DNA of 64,000 nucleotides, taken from NCBI GenBank assembly GCA_026120185.1, contig JANUWF010001636.1, positions 1,426,001 to 1,490,000 on the forward strand, given 5' to 3'. Below, piece after piece: positions 1 to 21,759 of this stretch. This DNA comes from Voacanga thouarsii. Its lineage: Eukaryota > Streptophyta > Magnoliopsida > Gentianales > Apocynaceae. Numbering within the stretch: position 1 is the first letter of the stretch; each line of letters opens with the position of its first letter. A model generated the notes under the pieces. It was not told the origin of the DNA, did not search any database, and was given only the letters and a program-made list of their open reading frames with translations. A program made the position numbers and the translations under genes.

Positions 1-560
1 TGCCACATTGACAGTGATGCACAATGCTTTAACAAAAATACTTTATGTAATGCCACAACCCTCTAATGTTGGTGTGCAACAAAGACCAAAGAACAGACAT
101 CTAAAACAAGGACATACTTATACAAGATCAGAAGGACAAAAAACAGATCTTGAATGTAAAGAAAAAGAGAAAGCTGTATACTCAAAATATCTGAAATCTT
201 CAACAAAGTGCACATCCTCAACACATCTCATTGACACAGTTCAAAAGTGAATTTCAGATATATTGCCTTCCAGAATTACATTTAAGAGGTAGCCATAATA
301 TCTTTCAGAGAACCCCGCTTTATGATTTTGCAGAAAGCTATGATAGGCAGCTCATAATCAGCTAATAGAGATAATATGTTCGACAACCTTTTAAATCAAT
401 TCAATGTAGCATCCATTAAACAACTTGAAATGATGCACAGATGGTTCCCAATAGTCAAAAATACTTGTCTAAAGATCCAAAAAAGGGGTAATAGTTCTCA
501 ATATTAACCAATCCATTTGATTTCAATGGCTAATATAGTCCACATTACAGATACAGCAAT
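1..560. other. spacer or 3' flank left of the ssSPT gene
   Basis: I see no convincing coding exon here on either strand. It probably holds the 3' UTR and 3' flank of the minus-strand ssSPT gene that ends near 634. Open frames in it are short and show no family I recognise. Confidence 0.4.
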
Positions 561-570
561 GTGATCCAAG

Positions 571-622
571 CATCATGTAATTTGTTTGTCACACAGCATC
601 ATGTAATTTGTTTGTCATACAG
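571..622. repeat. 26-bp tandem duplication, two copies
   Basis: Positions 571-596 and 597-622 are the same 26-bp unit except for one base. The pair lies just past the proposed stop codon of the minus-strand ssSPT gene, so probably in its 3' UTR. Confidence 0.85.
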
Positions 623-633
623 AAATTTAACAT

Positions 634-1122
634 TCAATTCTTCCTGGTAACAATATCAAGCGAAGTTGTAAAACCCAAAATACAGCATAATACATCTACT
701 GAGGAAAGATGGGAAGAAGTCCAGGAATATGAAAAGCAAACATACCTTTTGCAGAAGTCAGTAACATATTTTGAGCTGTTGTATAAAATAAACCACATCA
801 ACACAACAATCAAGGTATCTTCAAGTATTAAGGAGAATTCAGGATCACCATAAATCACAAGCTTAAAACAAGATGAGAAATTTTTACTACATCATTTAAA
901 AGCTTGACCTGGGAATAAGAAGCCTAAATTCTTATTCATGTACTCTTACAGATACAGTTAAGAACAATATAAACAAGCATACAAGAGAGCACTAAACAAC
1001 TTAGATTCTTCAAAGTGAATGTCAAAGGAAAGGATACTGAAGAGATAACGCTCCCACCAATCCAACATATAGAGCCCAAAAGTAACATTATAAAGATAAA
1101 TCTTGCGCTGAATCCAGTTCAT
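634..1122 (-). CDS. ssSPT: small subunit of serine palmitoyltransferase (ssSPT-like), 55 aa
   Basis: Small membrane subunit that binds the LCB1/LCB2 serine palmitoyltransferase dimer in the ER and stimulates the first step of sphingolipid synthesis (known for the plant ssSPT family). Coding exons on the minus strand: 1122-1038, 818-746 and 643-634. The first reads MNWIQRKIYLYNVTFGLYML and continues DWWERYLF; the split codon across intron 1 gives N, then TLIVVLMWFILYN (one membrane span) and YVTDFCKR. This matches the usual ~56-residue family protein in order and length. The last coding exon adds only Lys-Asn before the stop; its acceptor (CAG at 646-644) is inferred and is the weakest part of the model. 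Exon 2 begins at 1133 after a TTTTCAG acceptor, and a 5' UTR exon lies at 1566 and upstream. An unspliced open frame would read through the donor at 745 and give an unlikely longer tail. The family is easily missed because of its size. Confidence 0.85.
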
Positions 1123-1565
1123 AGCCCTAAGACCTGAAAATAGCAAGATCATACAATTATTGCACATAGAGTTAGTAGTGATAAAGCCCCCCAAAAAAAA
1201 ATCATTCCTTAGGCAAATTTCGCCCTCCTTTTAATGGGAGATCAGACGTGTATCAGCGTCAATCGTTTCCCGGAATCCATATTCATTCTACAGTGTATAT
1301 CTTCCACTTCCAACACTAAATATTAATGCACAACATGAAAAACCAAAAAAAAAAAAAAAGAGCACAATAACAACAAAATAAGTCTGGGAAAACAACATAA
1401 TCTTGCTGAAGGTGTGTCACAGTGGAAGTATCAATATAAGCTCCAAATCATATCTCGACCCAAACAAAAATATTATAGAAATCGTCAAAACACTTGGAGA
1501 AAGACAGAGAGCAACTAACGAGAGATAGAAGACAGCGCCGCCGGAGTGGAGATGGAAGAGCTAAC

Positions 1566-1710
1566 CTGAGAGCGGTGGTTCGCCGGAATCAGCTCGATTG
1601 GCAAAAAGCGACAAGACCGGAAACGTACAAATTGAAAAGAGAAGCGATGGGCTATAGTATCTGCAAAATTTGAACTGCCAACTCGGGCCAAATAGACTTT
1701 TAAGTGGGTC
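1566..1710 (-). other. 5' UTR exon of the ssSPT gene
   Basis: Pyrimidine- and GC-richer segment that on the minus strand ends in CTCTCAG followed by a GTTAG donor (1565-1561). It pairs with the acceptor at 1136-1134 just before the ssSPT start codon. Its own open frame has no recognisable homology, so I read it as non-coding leader. The upstream boundary is a guess. Confidence 0.55.
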
Positions 1711-1727
1711 ACGGGCTCAGTTTTGTA

Positions 1728-2008
1728 CTCCCTCCGTCTTGACGTTAAAAATTTTTATTTTTATTACATTAAAATATTGTTTATTAATTTTATAAATTAA
1801 AATATATATTTATTATTTATATTTTTTATTTTTTATTTTTAACTATTTAATAAATACTTAATTTATTAAATATATTTTTAATTTAATTAATAAAATTTTG
1901 TTTTTATTCAAGAATATAAAAAAAATTTGTTATAATTATATGAATTTTAATAATTTTTTAATTTATGTATCATTTACTAAATTGATATTATTTTTAAAAC
2001 GAAAGAAA
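1728..2008 (+). mobile_element. Stowaway-like MITE, family C copy 1
   Basis: AT-rich element flanked by TA on both sides, starting CTCCCTCCGTCTT at the left and ending in a degenerate complement (AAACGAAAGAAA). Its inner sequence is similar, in inverse orientation, to 33351-33602. Such termini and TA target sites are typical of Stowaway/Tc1-mariner-derived MITEs. It lies directly upstream of the ssSPT leader exon, within that gene's likely promoter. Confidence 0.65.
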
Positions 2009-2437
2009 TAATATGTAGATTTTTTTTCTCCTTATTCAACTTTCTTCCTTTTTTTTTTCTCTCTCTTCAATAAATTTTGTAAAAATTACTTAAAGACAAA
2101 AGCGTAGTAGCTTGCGGGTCTGACGAAGGATGTTCGCTCTTTGTTATTTTCACACGTTTTATATTAAAGTAAAAATATTTTTAACACATATTTTTAAAAC
2201 ACACACGTGTGTATATATATATAAATATATATAGATAGATTCCTTTGAATCAGATTGCTCGAGCTTGTAAGAAAGATAGTTCAATATATACTACAATCTT
2301 TACCTCTCAACAAAAAGAGATTTTTTTTTCAAATGCCACCAATCTATACTATAAAGATCTCAATATTGTATTCATTTAGAAGAAAAACAAAATTTTTATT
2401 TTTATTATGGTCTTACAAAACGAAAATAATTTAAATA

Positions 2438-3067
2438 CTCTATTCGTTCCTTTTTATCGGTCTATTTTAACTGATTCATAAGTTTTAAAAAAAAGATTTT
2501 TTGGTTAATTAATTAACATTTATTATTTTACCCTCAAATAATCTGTCTCTTTATTAAGGATTAATCAAATTCTAAAATTTTATGTGTGATAAGTATATTT
2601 AATTTACTTCTACTTTTCACTACAAGTGCACAATATTTATTGTATTAAAGAGAGGTACTCCTCCATTTCAAAATATTTATTCATGAAACCTTTTGCATAC
2701 ATATTAAGGATATTAAAAACAATACTACAATTTAGCTAAAGTTCCTATTATACCCATATTAAAAATATGATAGCTATTGGTTGGTGAAAATCCTTAAGAA
2801 GTAAAAAGAAATAAGAGTTGGAAAGTTGAGTCGTTAACTTATAATAAATGAAGGTAAAATGAAAAAAAGCTAATCATTAGTTTTAGAAATATGTATATGA
2901 ATAAGTATTTTGAAATAAAACAAAAAAGTTTTATGAATGAATATTTTGAAATGGAGGGAATATTTGTGTAAGAATAACAATTAATATCACTTGGTTTGCT
3001 AATAGGACAGATAAATTGTGACAAAAATGTTAGTTAAAATGAAAAGATAAAAAGGGGACGGAATGAG
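2438..3067 (+). mobile_element. Stowaway-like MITE, family D, split by a nested family B MITE
   Basis: The left end (2438, CTCTATTCGTTCCTTTTTAT) and the right end (complement of 3030-3067, CTCATTCCGTCCCCTTTTTA) are imperfect inverted repeats, each bordered by TA. Between them sits an independent MITE at 2658-2960. Removing that insert leaves an element of about 325 bp, a usual MITE size. Confidence 0.55.
2658..2960 (+). mobile_element. Stowaway-like MITE, family B copy 1 (nested)
   Basis: 303-bp element with ~26-bp terminal inverted repeats (CTCCTCCATTTCAAAATATT at the left; matching complement ending GGAGGGA at the right) and TA on both sides. It aligns along its whole length with 24598-24906. 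It lies inside the family D element at 2438-3067. Confidence 0.8.
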
Positions 3068-3147
3068 TATATTCATATTGCCGAAAAAGTCAAAAGGTCA
3101 AAAGGTCAAGTTTTATTACAATTACTTGAAATGCATTTGTATAACAT

Positions 3148-3152
<5 letters not shown>

Positions 3153-3201
<49 letters not shown>
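3153..3201. repeat. (TA)n microsatellite
   Basis: About 24 uninterrupted TA dinucleotides in AT-rich spacer. Confidence 0.95.
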
Positions 3202-3203
<2 letters not shown>

Positions 3204-4533
3204 CATGTGTGAGCTCAAACATATTAGAAAATTAATTATATTTTAGTATTGTATTTGTCAAAATAATTTTTTTTATTAAATTAGAAGGCTAGGTATCATA
3301 AAAGGAATTTGAAAGAGATGCTATTTTGATGTGCCTTTATCTTTTGGTTAAAAAAATATTATTGATTAAGTAACAATGTAAGTAAAGTGATAAATAATTA
3401 TTTTCTAAACATCTTTTATTATAAAAGATGGCTTACAAAATATAGTTTATAATTATATAAAAATATAAAAGAAGATATGCTTTTGCCTCCTCCTCTAGCC
3501 ATGACATTTGTGCAAGCATTTCTCTCCCTATAAATGGAAGACCACTTATATTTTGAATTTTTTGCTTATAATTATTAATAATAACAGCAACAAATTTTAA
3601 GTATTACAATCGTCAAGATGTCATTTGATGTGCTTTTATATTTTGAACCTTTTTTTTTAAGTTTCATCAATTAAATAGTAACGTTATAAATAAAACGAGT
3701 AGTAGTTTCTTCATAGGCGTCCCTTGTTAGGATATGACTTGTAAAAATATGGTTTAAAGTTATTTGAAAGTATAGAAGATTATGTAGCTTTGCCCCCTCC
3801 TCTAGCCACATCATCTGTGCTAGTAGTTCATTTACTTAATCAATCCATTTAAAAGAATTTATTTTTAATTTATTTGATATTGTGAATAGATTAAACTTAT
3901 ATTATACTCTTAATTAATAATATTTTTCACTTAATATATTTATATTAACTGCAATAGAATTATAATGTATAATTTATATCATATGTTAACTCTATTGCTA
4001 AGGTATTCACTTGTTAAATAGTTTGAGACACTATTGATATTACTTACAATCATTCAAATTGTATCTTATAGATGTTTTACAAAATAGATCTATAATATAT
4101 TTGATTGGGTGAAAAATAGAGGAAAATTTAAAGGGATGCAAATTTGGATGTAAATGAGTGATTTATTTTGTTTGGTTAAGAAAGAAAGATATAGAAAAAT
4201 ACAAGAAAAGCTATCCTCCATCAATGTCAGTAAAATAGTCAATCTAAATTTGAACAGAATGAGAGATAAATTAAAATAATATCTATCATTTACTTACTTT
4301 CCATTTCAATTAAATAAAATGAAAGTAAATCATATTTACTATCCTTGATGAAAGTAAAAGTTATCTTTTCACTCATTTTTTGTGAACTAAACACAGTGTT
4401 AAGATCTTGAATGTTAGTCATGTGTCACATTTTTTACCCCAAAAAAAAAAAAATCATATCAAGTTTATTTTGCATGTAAAAAATCATATATACAGACTAA
4501 ATAAAAAGATTTTGAACACCTATAATAAATATT
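3202..4533. other. AT-rich spacer
   Basis: No exon-like or RNA-like signal seen. There are two loosely similar stretches (around 3300-3530 and 3600-3830, both containing a 'cctcctctagcca' motif and 'gaagatatgc/gaagattatg' context), suggesting an old, diverged duplication of roughly 300 bp. Confidence 0.5.
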
Positions 4534-5066
4534 AACATATATATACATATACACACACATTGTGGAAAGAGGATATGAAATTTGTAACTTTTCAATTAAT
4601 AAGGAATGCTTATTTACTTTGATATTAGATTTATGTGAATTCACATTTTTAACTTACAATAAACGATAGGGGGTTGGGCATCATTTTCCAATATCCCTAA
4701 CTGAAATTTCACATACACATATATATATACACACACATTGTGGAAAGAGGATATGAAATTTATAACTTTTCAATTAATAAGGAATGCTTATTTACTTTGA
4801 TATTTGATTTATGTTAATTCTCATTTTTAACTTACAATAAACGATAGGGGGTTGGGAATCATTTTCCAATATCCTTAACTGAAATTTCACATACACATAT
4901 ATATATACACACACATTGTGGAAAGAGGATATGAAATTTATATCTTTTCAATTAATAAAGAATGCTTATTTACTTTGATATTTGATTTATGTTAATTCTC
5001 ATTTTTAACTTACAATAAACGATAGGGGTTGGGTATCATTTTCCAATGTCCCTACCTGAAATTTCA
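4534..5066. repeat. three tandem copies of a 178-bp unit
   Basis: Copies at about 4534-4711, 4712-4889 and 4890-5066. Each contains a TA/CA-rich start, 'attgtggaaagaggatatg', 'acgataggggg' and 'ctgaaatttcac'. Copies 2 and 3 share several substitutions against copy 1, so the last duplication was between them. The array ends about 90 bp before the CSN4 TATA box. Confidence 0.95.
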
Positions 5067-5156
5067 CAACATTAGGGGGACGATACTGAAAATACCAGAC
5101 CCTCAAGTACCGGAGTAGCTACGAGGTGCGAACCCCGTCACCTCTTAACCGTGCCT

Positions 5157-5270
5157 TATAAAGCCGATAAAAGAGCTGCCAGCGGCTCAGTTTAAACTCT
5201 CTGGTTGTCGTCTTCACAGTAGTAGTCTCAGAATCGTATTTCTATTATTGGCGAGAAGCAAAAACCCTAA
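5157..5270 (+). promoter_or_regulatory. CSN4 core promoter: TATA box and telo-box
   Basis: A TATAAA stands at 5157-5162, placing the likely transcription start near 5190 and leaving a leader of about 100-130 bases. AAACCCTAA (telo-box) lies in that leader at 5262-5270; telo-boxes are known in leaders and promoters of plant genes active in growing cells. The start site itself is inferred. Confidence 0.5.
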
Positions 5271-5271
5271 A

Positions 5272-5331
5272 CTAGCACATTCACGAGGGACAATGGAGAA
5301 ACCGACACATTCGCGAGGAACAATGGAGAGT
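5272..5331 (+). repeat. 30-bp imperfect duplication spanning the CSN4 start codon
   Basis: The stretch with CACATTCACGAGGGACAATG (ATG at 5293) is repeated about 30 bp on as CACATTCGCGAGGAACAATG (ATG at 5323). Each copy has its own start codon in the context ACAATGGAGA, in the same frame, so two N-termini ten residues apart are possible. Confidence 0.85.
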
Positions 5332-8300
5332 GCATTCGCGAGTGCCTCTGCTATCAGCGATCAGAGGCAAAAAATTGAACAGTACAAGCACATTCTCACC
5401 ACAGTTCTCGCCTCCAACGATATCGTACAGGCCAAAAAATTCATCGATCACAGTTACCTTCTCTCGTTGTCGTTGTCGTTATCGTTATCGTTTTTCATAT
5501 CTATGTAAGCATCCTAGGGTCTGATTTTACTGTAATGCTTTATGCAGTGTTATCCGATGAAGTACCGCTGGTGGTGTCAAGGCAGCTTTTGCAAACGTTT
5601 GCGCAAGAGCTGGGGAAATTGGAGCCGGAGGCTCAAAAGGAGATTGCGCATTATACACTCAATCAGATTCAGCCTCGAGTTGTGTCGTTCGAAGAACAGG
5701 TTTGATTCATTTTTTTTCTCAGAAGTCTGATTGTCGACTTCTGTTTTTGGTTTTCTAGATAGCTCATTGTTGAATGCTGAACATGATAATTATGCTTTAT
5801 AATGGAGAATTAGAATTAGCTTATTTCAGGCTTTTAACTCTTATGGATTTTATCTCCTATTTATTTCAATACTTTTGTCCCTCATGAAACTGCTTATGAA
5901 AAAACTCTGCATGTTATTGCAAGGAAATCAGGCATAAGCAACTGAAACAGTGTTTCACATTCGGGAATTCAGTGATAATTATTGACGAAAGAAATTCTGT
6001 GGAAAATATTCGAAATTATTTAGGAGTTAGGGAAAAATTGGTAGATAGAAGGAAAAGGATTTTTCCTTTCACTAATTTAGTGATTGAGAATATGGCTTAA
6101 TGTAGTTGTTGCCACCCTTCTTTTGGACTAGGACAGATTAGTGGATACACTGTGTTGAATTAGCGGTGGTTGGTATTTGGACACTATAATTTGCAACCAA
6201 AGAAAGTAAAATCATGATTTCATTCTATTACATCTTTCTTCAAAATTAGCAATTAAAGTTCTTCATATCTACCATTTAATTGTTGTTTTTATTTAGGTTT
6301 ATGGCTCCAATTTTGTTTTAAACATCCAACCAATTAATTGCTCCAAAGAAAACAACATAGGGAAATCAAGTAGAGTTTTTGCCAACACTGTCATCTGAAA
6401 ACAGAAGTGACTTGCAAACAAGGCTGAGATTGTTCTGTCCTTGTGCATGGGACACCCCCTTAGGGCTTTTTGTTTAAGGGCTGAAATCTGAGTTCAGCTA
6501 TTTGCCTAGGATATTTTGTTCTCTTGATATTATCCCTGATGCACTGCTATATTTTCCTTGCTCCTGATCTAGAGTTGTGCTGTTCTGGTTGCTGGCTTTC
6601 TTTACATGGTTGGATTAAAGTTTACAAATATGTACCCCAAAAAAGATAAATCTTTGCAAATATTAAGGTTCATTAGGGGTGGAATTGATAGCATCCAAGC
6701 CAATTGAAAACTTCAACTTAATTAAAAAAAAAAAAAGTCTAAATAATTTTCGCTTCTCAAGAACTGTCATCTATTTACAAATTACCATATTTTCTCTCCT
6801 TGACGCCACATGTATTTTTTTATAATTCAATTTCTTTTTCAATTTAAACAAATTATTCTCAAAAGAGTTGCGCAATCCAAGTACACCCTAAATATTCTTT
6901 CAGCCTGACCTTGCACTTCTGTTGTCATTTTTATCATTCTTTTGTTGTAACGAATTTCCAATTCATAAGCTGTAATATTTGTCCTCCTTTTTTTTTTCTT
7001 TTATTAGCCATTTGCTGTAATTTGACATTCATTCTCCAAGTTAATTTACTATCCTTGTCTTTTTCTTCCTTCTCTCTCTCTCTCTCCATCCACTGATTCC
7101 TGTTGTACATGATCCCTTTTACTGCATGGTTTTGCACTTATTTATTGTTATTGGCGTCATCCTCTCTAGTAAGTAATCCCATCTGCATTGGTAATAGGTG
7201 CTGATAATTAGAGAGAAGCTTGCTGAGTTATATGAGTCTGAACAACAATGGTCAAAAGCAGCACAGATGCTCAGTGGCATTGATCTAGATTCTGGAATGA
7301 GGTACGGTAATAGGCTTCTTCTTTCTTTTTTTAATAATTTACTGTAAGGCATTTTTTCCAAAAATAGTTTAAAATTTTAACTGGGTGTTACTCTACTACC
7401 TTATCAGAGTGATTGATGATACATTCAGACTGTCTAAATGTGTCCAAATTGCCCGTCTGTACCTTGAGGTATATGTTTTCTCTATTTATGCACTTTCAAC
7501 TTTTTTTCCCTGACAATTATTTAAAAGGATGTCTATGTATTTATAGCAGTTTTTTCCCCTTTTGAGGATGAGGACCTTGATTTCTTGCAGAAAGATATGG
7601 AATGGAACCAAATGCTTTCCTAAACTCAAATGTTGAAATGAAAGTTTTTCTATTTAACACAAGCTCTTAGATAAACTAATAATTTGTATATCCATAATAT
7701 ACCTGCATATAACAGTGCAGGATATAGATATCTTAGAACATTAGATAAGAGATGAATTTTAAAATACATGACACATTGTGTCATTATCTATAGGGCTTTG
7801 AAATGTAATTTAAAATTTTAAGGGGTTCATAGCAAAACCTGATTCAAACCATTGGTAACGTAAAATACTAGTTTCTACTCCTATAAGTGTTCATATATTT
7901 TTTTCTTCTCCAGATGTTGGGCAATACCCAGACATTCTACATTTAGTCATGGAAGCTTTTCCTTTTGTTTAGTACTGGTACAAATCACTAACTTCAAAGA
8001 TTTGCATTCTTGTGTCTGTGCATGACTGTCGCTACTATATTTTTAGCCATCAAGTGCTCACCATTATATGATTTTCTTAATGGAGTTTTGTAATTTGACA
8101 GATGAATATTTTGTAAATCAATAGATTAGAAATATTAGATGCTTACATTATATAGACTATTTTATTTTCTTATCTACATCATGGTTGTAGAGATGATTTT
8201 AAGTTACATTTCTAACACCAGCCTTCATGCTCAAGCATGTAAACAAGTTTGTAATGTTCTATATCTAAGATGACAACTAGGAAGCTATTTCTACGATTTG

Positions 8301-11300
8301 TGAACCTGTAACCTTTTGATTGGCAGGATGATGATTCTACTAGTGCTGAAGCCTTTATCAATAAAGCTTCATTTTTAGTTAGCAACAGTCGGCATGAAGT
8401 ATTGAATTTGCAGTACAAGGTTAGTATTTGCGATGTTGAGAAGGTCTTCATGGTTGAAAAATGAACTGCGTATGAAACTTATTCTTTGTTTATAATTTTC
8501 CCAGGTTTGCTATGCTCGTATTTTGGATTTGAAGAGGAAGTTTCTGGAAGCTGCACTACGTTATTATGATATCTCCCAAATTGAGAAAAGGCAAATAGGA
8601 GATGAGTATGTGTTCCAATAAAAGAACTTATTGATGGTACTGAATATGTACTGAATCTCTATGTATGTATGGTACTTGTTTACTGGGGTGTTTAGTGCTT
8701 AAACCATATCATTAGAAGAAGGTAGCGAGATCTTGTGAGCTATGAATCATTATGCTTGGGACAAGGTGCAAAAGACAAGTATGCACCATTGGTTACATTT
8801 TATTACCAAACTAGTTTGAGACAAAGTACATTGTAAATGATATGATTGTTTGTAAAGAGTTCCATAGAAGTTTCTTTTTAAGTGTTGTGTTTCCACATAA
8901 AAGATAGCATGATGTTAGTTCTTGGAAACTGTGGCTTTAACTGCATATATGATGAAATATAACTTCAATCTTCCTTTTGTGTTTGGTAAATATATTATTT
9001 TTGTATATGCTTGGGCATGATTAGTGCTTGAATTTACTGAGTTACAGAAAACTTGAAGAACAACTAAAGGAATGGTAGGCACTAAAGGAATGATAGTGCC
9101 TACCATAAACCTAAAATCTGTTCATTGGCACATTTTCTAATTTGAGGAGAGATTTGAAATGTTGCTTCACTTCAACTGAGCCTACTTTTTGAGTTATATT
9201 TGTGTTGCTTGTTGTTCAAATAATCATTACAGAACACCTTTCGTGCTACCTGATCCTACTAAAAGAAGAAAAAATTACTCGCTCATGTTATATCCTGCAA
9301 TTGATTATCTTGTGTTCCATGCCACCAAAACACTAGGGAACATTAAAATTTTACTGAGGTGTAAGAAATATAGTTTTGTAAACATAACTTGTAAAGTGAA
9401 TTTTTTTGCGTGTGTGCACGCGCGCATATATATATGTTTGTCCTTTTTCAACATCACGGGGGTTGCTGAAGGGATCCCCTAAGTGTTGGCATCCAGTCGG
9501 TTAAATAAGAGGATATTATATTGAATTCTTATTCGTGCTATTTTCCAAACGGAATATGAACTGCAACTCAATTAGTGTTTGACATGGCTTGTCATCACAG
9601 ACTTGTCTGTTTCCTGAATCTCTAAAGTTTTGCATTTTACTATGTGTCTGTGTCACCAAATTGTCTTCTTTGCATACAATATATATTCAAAGGTTGTTTA
9701 TATATTAATCTCGTTGGATATTTTGTATGTTGCAGGGAGATTGATGAAGAAGCACTGGAGCAAGCTCTATCTGCTGCTGTGACATGCACAATTTTGGCTG
9801 CCGCAGGTCCTCAACGCTCGCGTGTTCTTGCCACATTATACAAGGTATGGGGACCATTTCAAACATTTCATTCTGACTTTGCTTCATGACGTGAAAGTTG
9901 AGGTTAAAGTTCTTATGCAGGAAATTCCCAACCCCCACAAAAAAAAAAGAAAAAAGAAAAAGAACACTAGAAATACTAGCTTGATCTCAATTATCCAATG
10001 CTTTTTGCTAGGACTGTTCGTGGATGGTACATTTCATTGAGTTCCATGACTCATGATATTATTGGTTTTAAATTCTGTAGCAGTAATCTCTCATGACAAA
10101 TTTCTTGATGAGTTCTTGATCATTCACTAAAATTATGCTAGATAATTAAAAGTTGATTTTGAGTCCGTTAATCAAAATTAGTATTTCCTTCATTATAGTG
10201 TCAATTATGTTGAAACGCAAATACCTATTGCAGGATGAACGCTGCTCTAAGTTAAAGATATATCCAATCTTGCAGAAGGTACTTTTTCATCACACTTTTG
10301 TCCATACTATCAGCTTATTTATGTTCTTACCAACAAGGAAGCAATGATAAGATCATTTCGGTGAATTCACAAGCTAAAGAGTTATCTAATATGGGTTTTC
10401 TAGGTTTATCTTGAGAGAATTCTGAGAAAACCAGAAATTGATGCTTTTGCTGAAGAGCTGAAACCACATCAGGTTTGTTTTATTCTCAAAATGCTTGCTA
10501 TCCTTTAATGTTCTAAAGAGCTGTATGTTAATGAAGCTGTTATTTGTCTGTTTTGTGCAGAAAGCTCTTCTGCCTGACAATTTTACTGTCCTGGATCGTG
10601 CTATGATTGAACATAATCTCTTGAGTGCTAGCAAACTTTACACAAATATAAGGTCTGTTTTGAATGGTCATCCTTCTATGTTTTCTACTATTACTTTGAT
10701 ATATATTCTACCAATGTTTGTGCTTTATATTTATGCTTTTCTTTGATGTTCTCTTATTTGTTTGTTTGAATCAGCTTTGATGAGTTAGGCACCTTGCTGG
10801 GCATTGCTCCTCACAAGGTATGCATCTTTTGCCAACTGTTAGCTTTTGGTGTCGTTTTGTCAATTATTTCTTTTAATGTGTCTCTGTTTGAGTATTATTA
10901 GATGATTATAGGACTCTCTCAGATAATGGATGTCTAACTTTGATATGATCTACTGTGTCACCAAGACTTGGTTTATAGAAATTTGAAATCAAATTTGTTT
11001 TCTATATTTTTATTGGAATGTGGAGTCAATGCCTGCTTGTATGTGATGAGGTTAGGTAATTTTTATTCCGAACGTGCGTGTCTCCTGGACTTTTCCTGGA
11101 ACAGAAGCACATTTTTAGAAAATGTCTTTGTTTCAGAAAATCATTTAGCCTTAAAGCACTGAAGTTTGTTTTCTCTGCAGGCTGAGAAAATAGCTTCAAG
11201 AATGATCTACGAGGACAGAATGAGAGGATCTATTGACCAGGTAGATTTCCACCTATGACTGCAATATGTTCTCACTGGTTCACCTTTTTACCTTGTCATG

Positions 11301-11837
11301 TCCCATGAGGAAAATGGAGTTTTGAATACATTATTCACTCATTTGAGTCTCTTCTATATCAGGTCGAAGCTGTCATACATTTTGAGGATGACTCTGAGGA
11401 ATTGCAACAGTGGGATCAACAGGTAATCTCCATATTTATGTTGCCCTGACATTTCTGACTTGGTGCTAGTTTTGTTTCCATAAGCATCACAAACATGTAC
11501 ATGGATGATATTTTTTATCCCTAGTATCCCATCAAGCATGACACATGGATTATTTGAGGAATGCAAGAACCAATTGCATTTGTTTTCTTTGGTTGGTGGG
11601 AGGTGTGGGGCTTGGAGATTTCAGGTTTGCATGGAGCAAGACTTGCAAGCATGAGATCCCTGTTTCCTTCTCTTATTATTGTTCCTTCACGTCGAACAAA
11701 TAAATAGTAGTGTACATTTCTTTTCCTGTTGTTATTTCTAACAATAAATCTACTTTTGACAGATTGTTGGGCTGTGCCAAGCTCTGAATGATGTCCTTGA
11801 TAGCATGGCAAAGAAGGGCTTGCCGATTCCCGTCTAA
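5323..11837 (+). CDS. CSN4: COP9 signalosome subunit 4 (CSN4)
   Basis: Subunit of the eight-protein COP9 signalosome, which removes NEDD8/RUB from cullins and controls cullin-RING ligases in light signalling and development. Exons: 5323-5452, 5548-5699, 7198-7301, 7408-7468, 8327-8419, 8505-8605, 9736-9844, 10234-10278, 10404-10472, 10561-10652, 10775-10817, 11181-11240, 11363-11422, 11763-11837. All junctions are GT-AG and keep frame; the total is 397 aa, the same length as Arabidopsis CSN4 as I remember it. Recognisable blocks include ISDQRQKIEQYK near the N-terminus, QPRVVSFEEQ, INKASFLVSN, KVCYARILD, the PCI region with DERCSKLKIYPILQKVYLER and AMIEHNLLSASKLY, and the C-terminus LNDVLDSMAKKGLPIPV. 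The start at 5323 (MESAFASASA) fits the family; an in-frame ATG at 5293 would add ten residues. Intron 2 (~1.5 kb) and intron 6 (~1.1 kb) are the longest. Confidence 0.97.
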
Positions 11838-12374
11838 TTGTTGTTTTGAACCGCAAAATGTCTTCAGTAGGATTTCATTTTTTTTTACTTAAACTGGCCC
11901 TCATTTATTCAAAGGAGAAAGAGAAGGAATTTTCATTATATCTTTCGAACAATCTATTCAGCATTCTGGTTCCATGCACGTGAGTTCATTACCAGGGGTT
12001 CTGAGAACCTTTGTCCATAGAAAGGGTAGGGTACATGGTATATACTGTAACATCCGATTACTATGACTTTTTAAACGTCAATTTGATGCCTTCAAGCATA
12101 CCAAGCCTCCGCTCCCATCATCTGTAGTGTAATGCTTGCCAGAACGGGCTTTAAGCACGTTTTCATCATCCACGTGTGGATGTAAATTACTTATTGTACA
12201 GGCTATAATACGTAATAGTGTAATACTTATTTACACTTTTGAATAGTAAAATGAACAATTATTTATGTACATGTGCAATTATCCATGAATGACATACCAA
12301 TGATATTTAACGGGCCTCAAGTGCAAACAATTTGCTATTCTGATTGCATCTCTAAAGCAAGAGTCAGGGGATGC

Positions 12375-21739
<9,365 letters not shown>

Positions 21740-21759
21740 CACAAACCGAGCTAATATAC

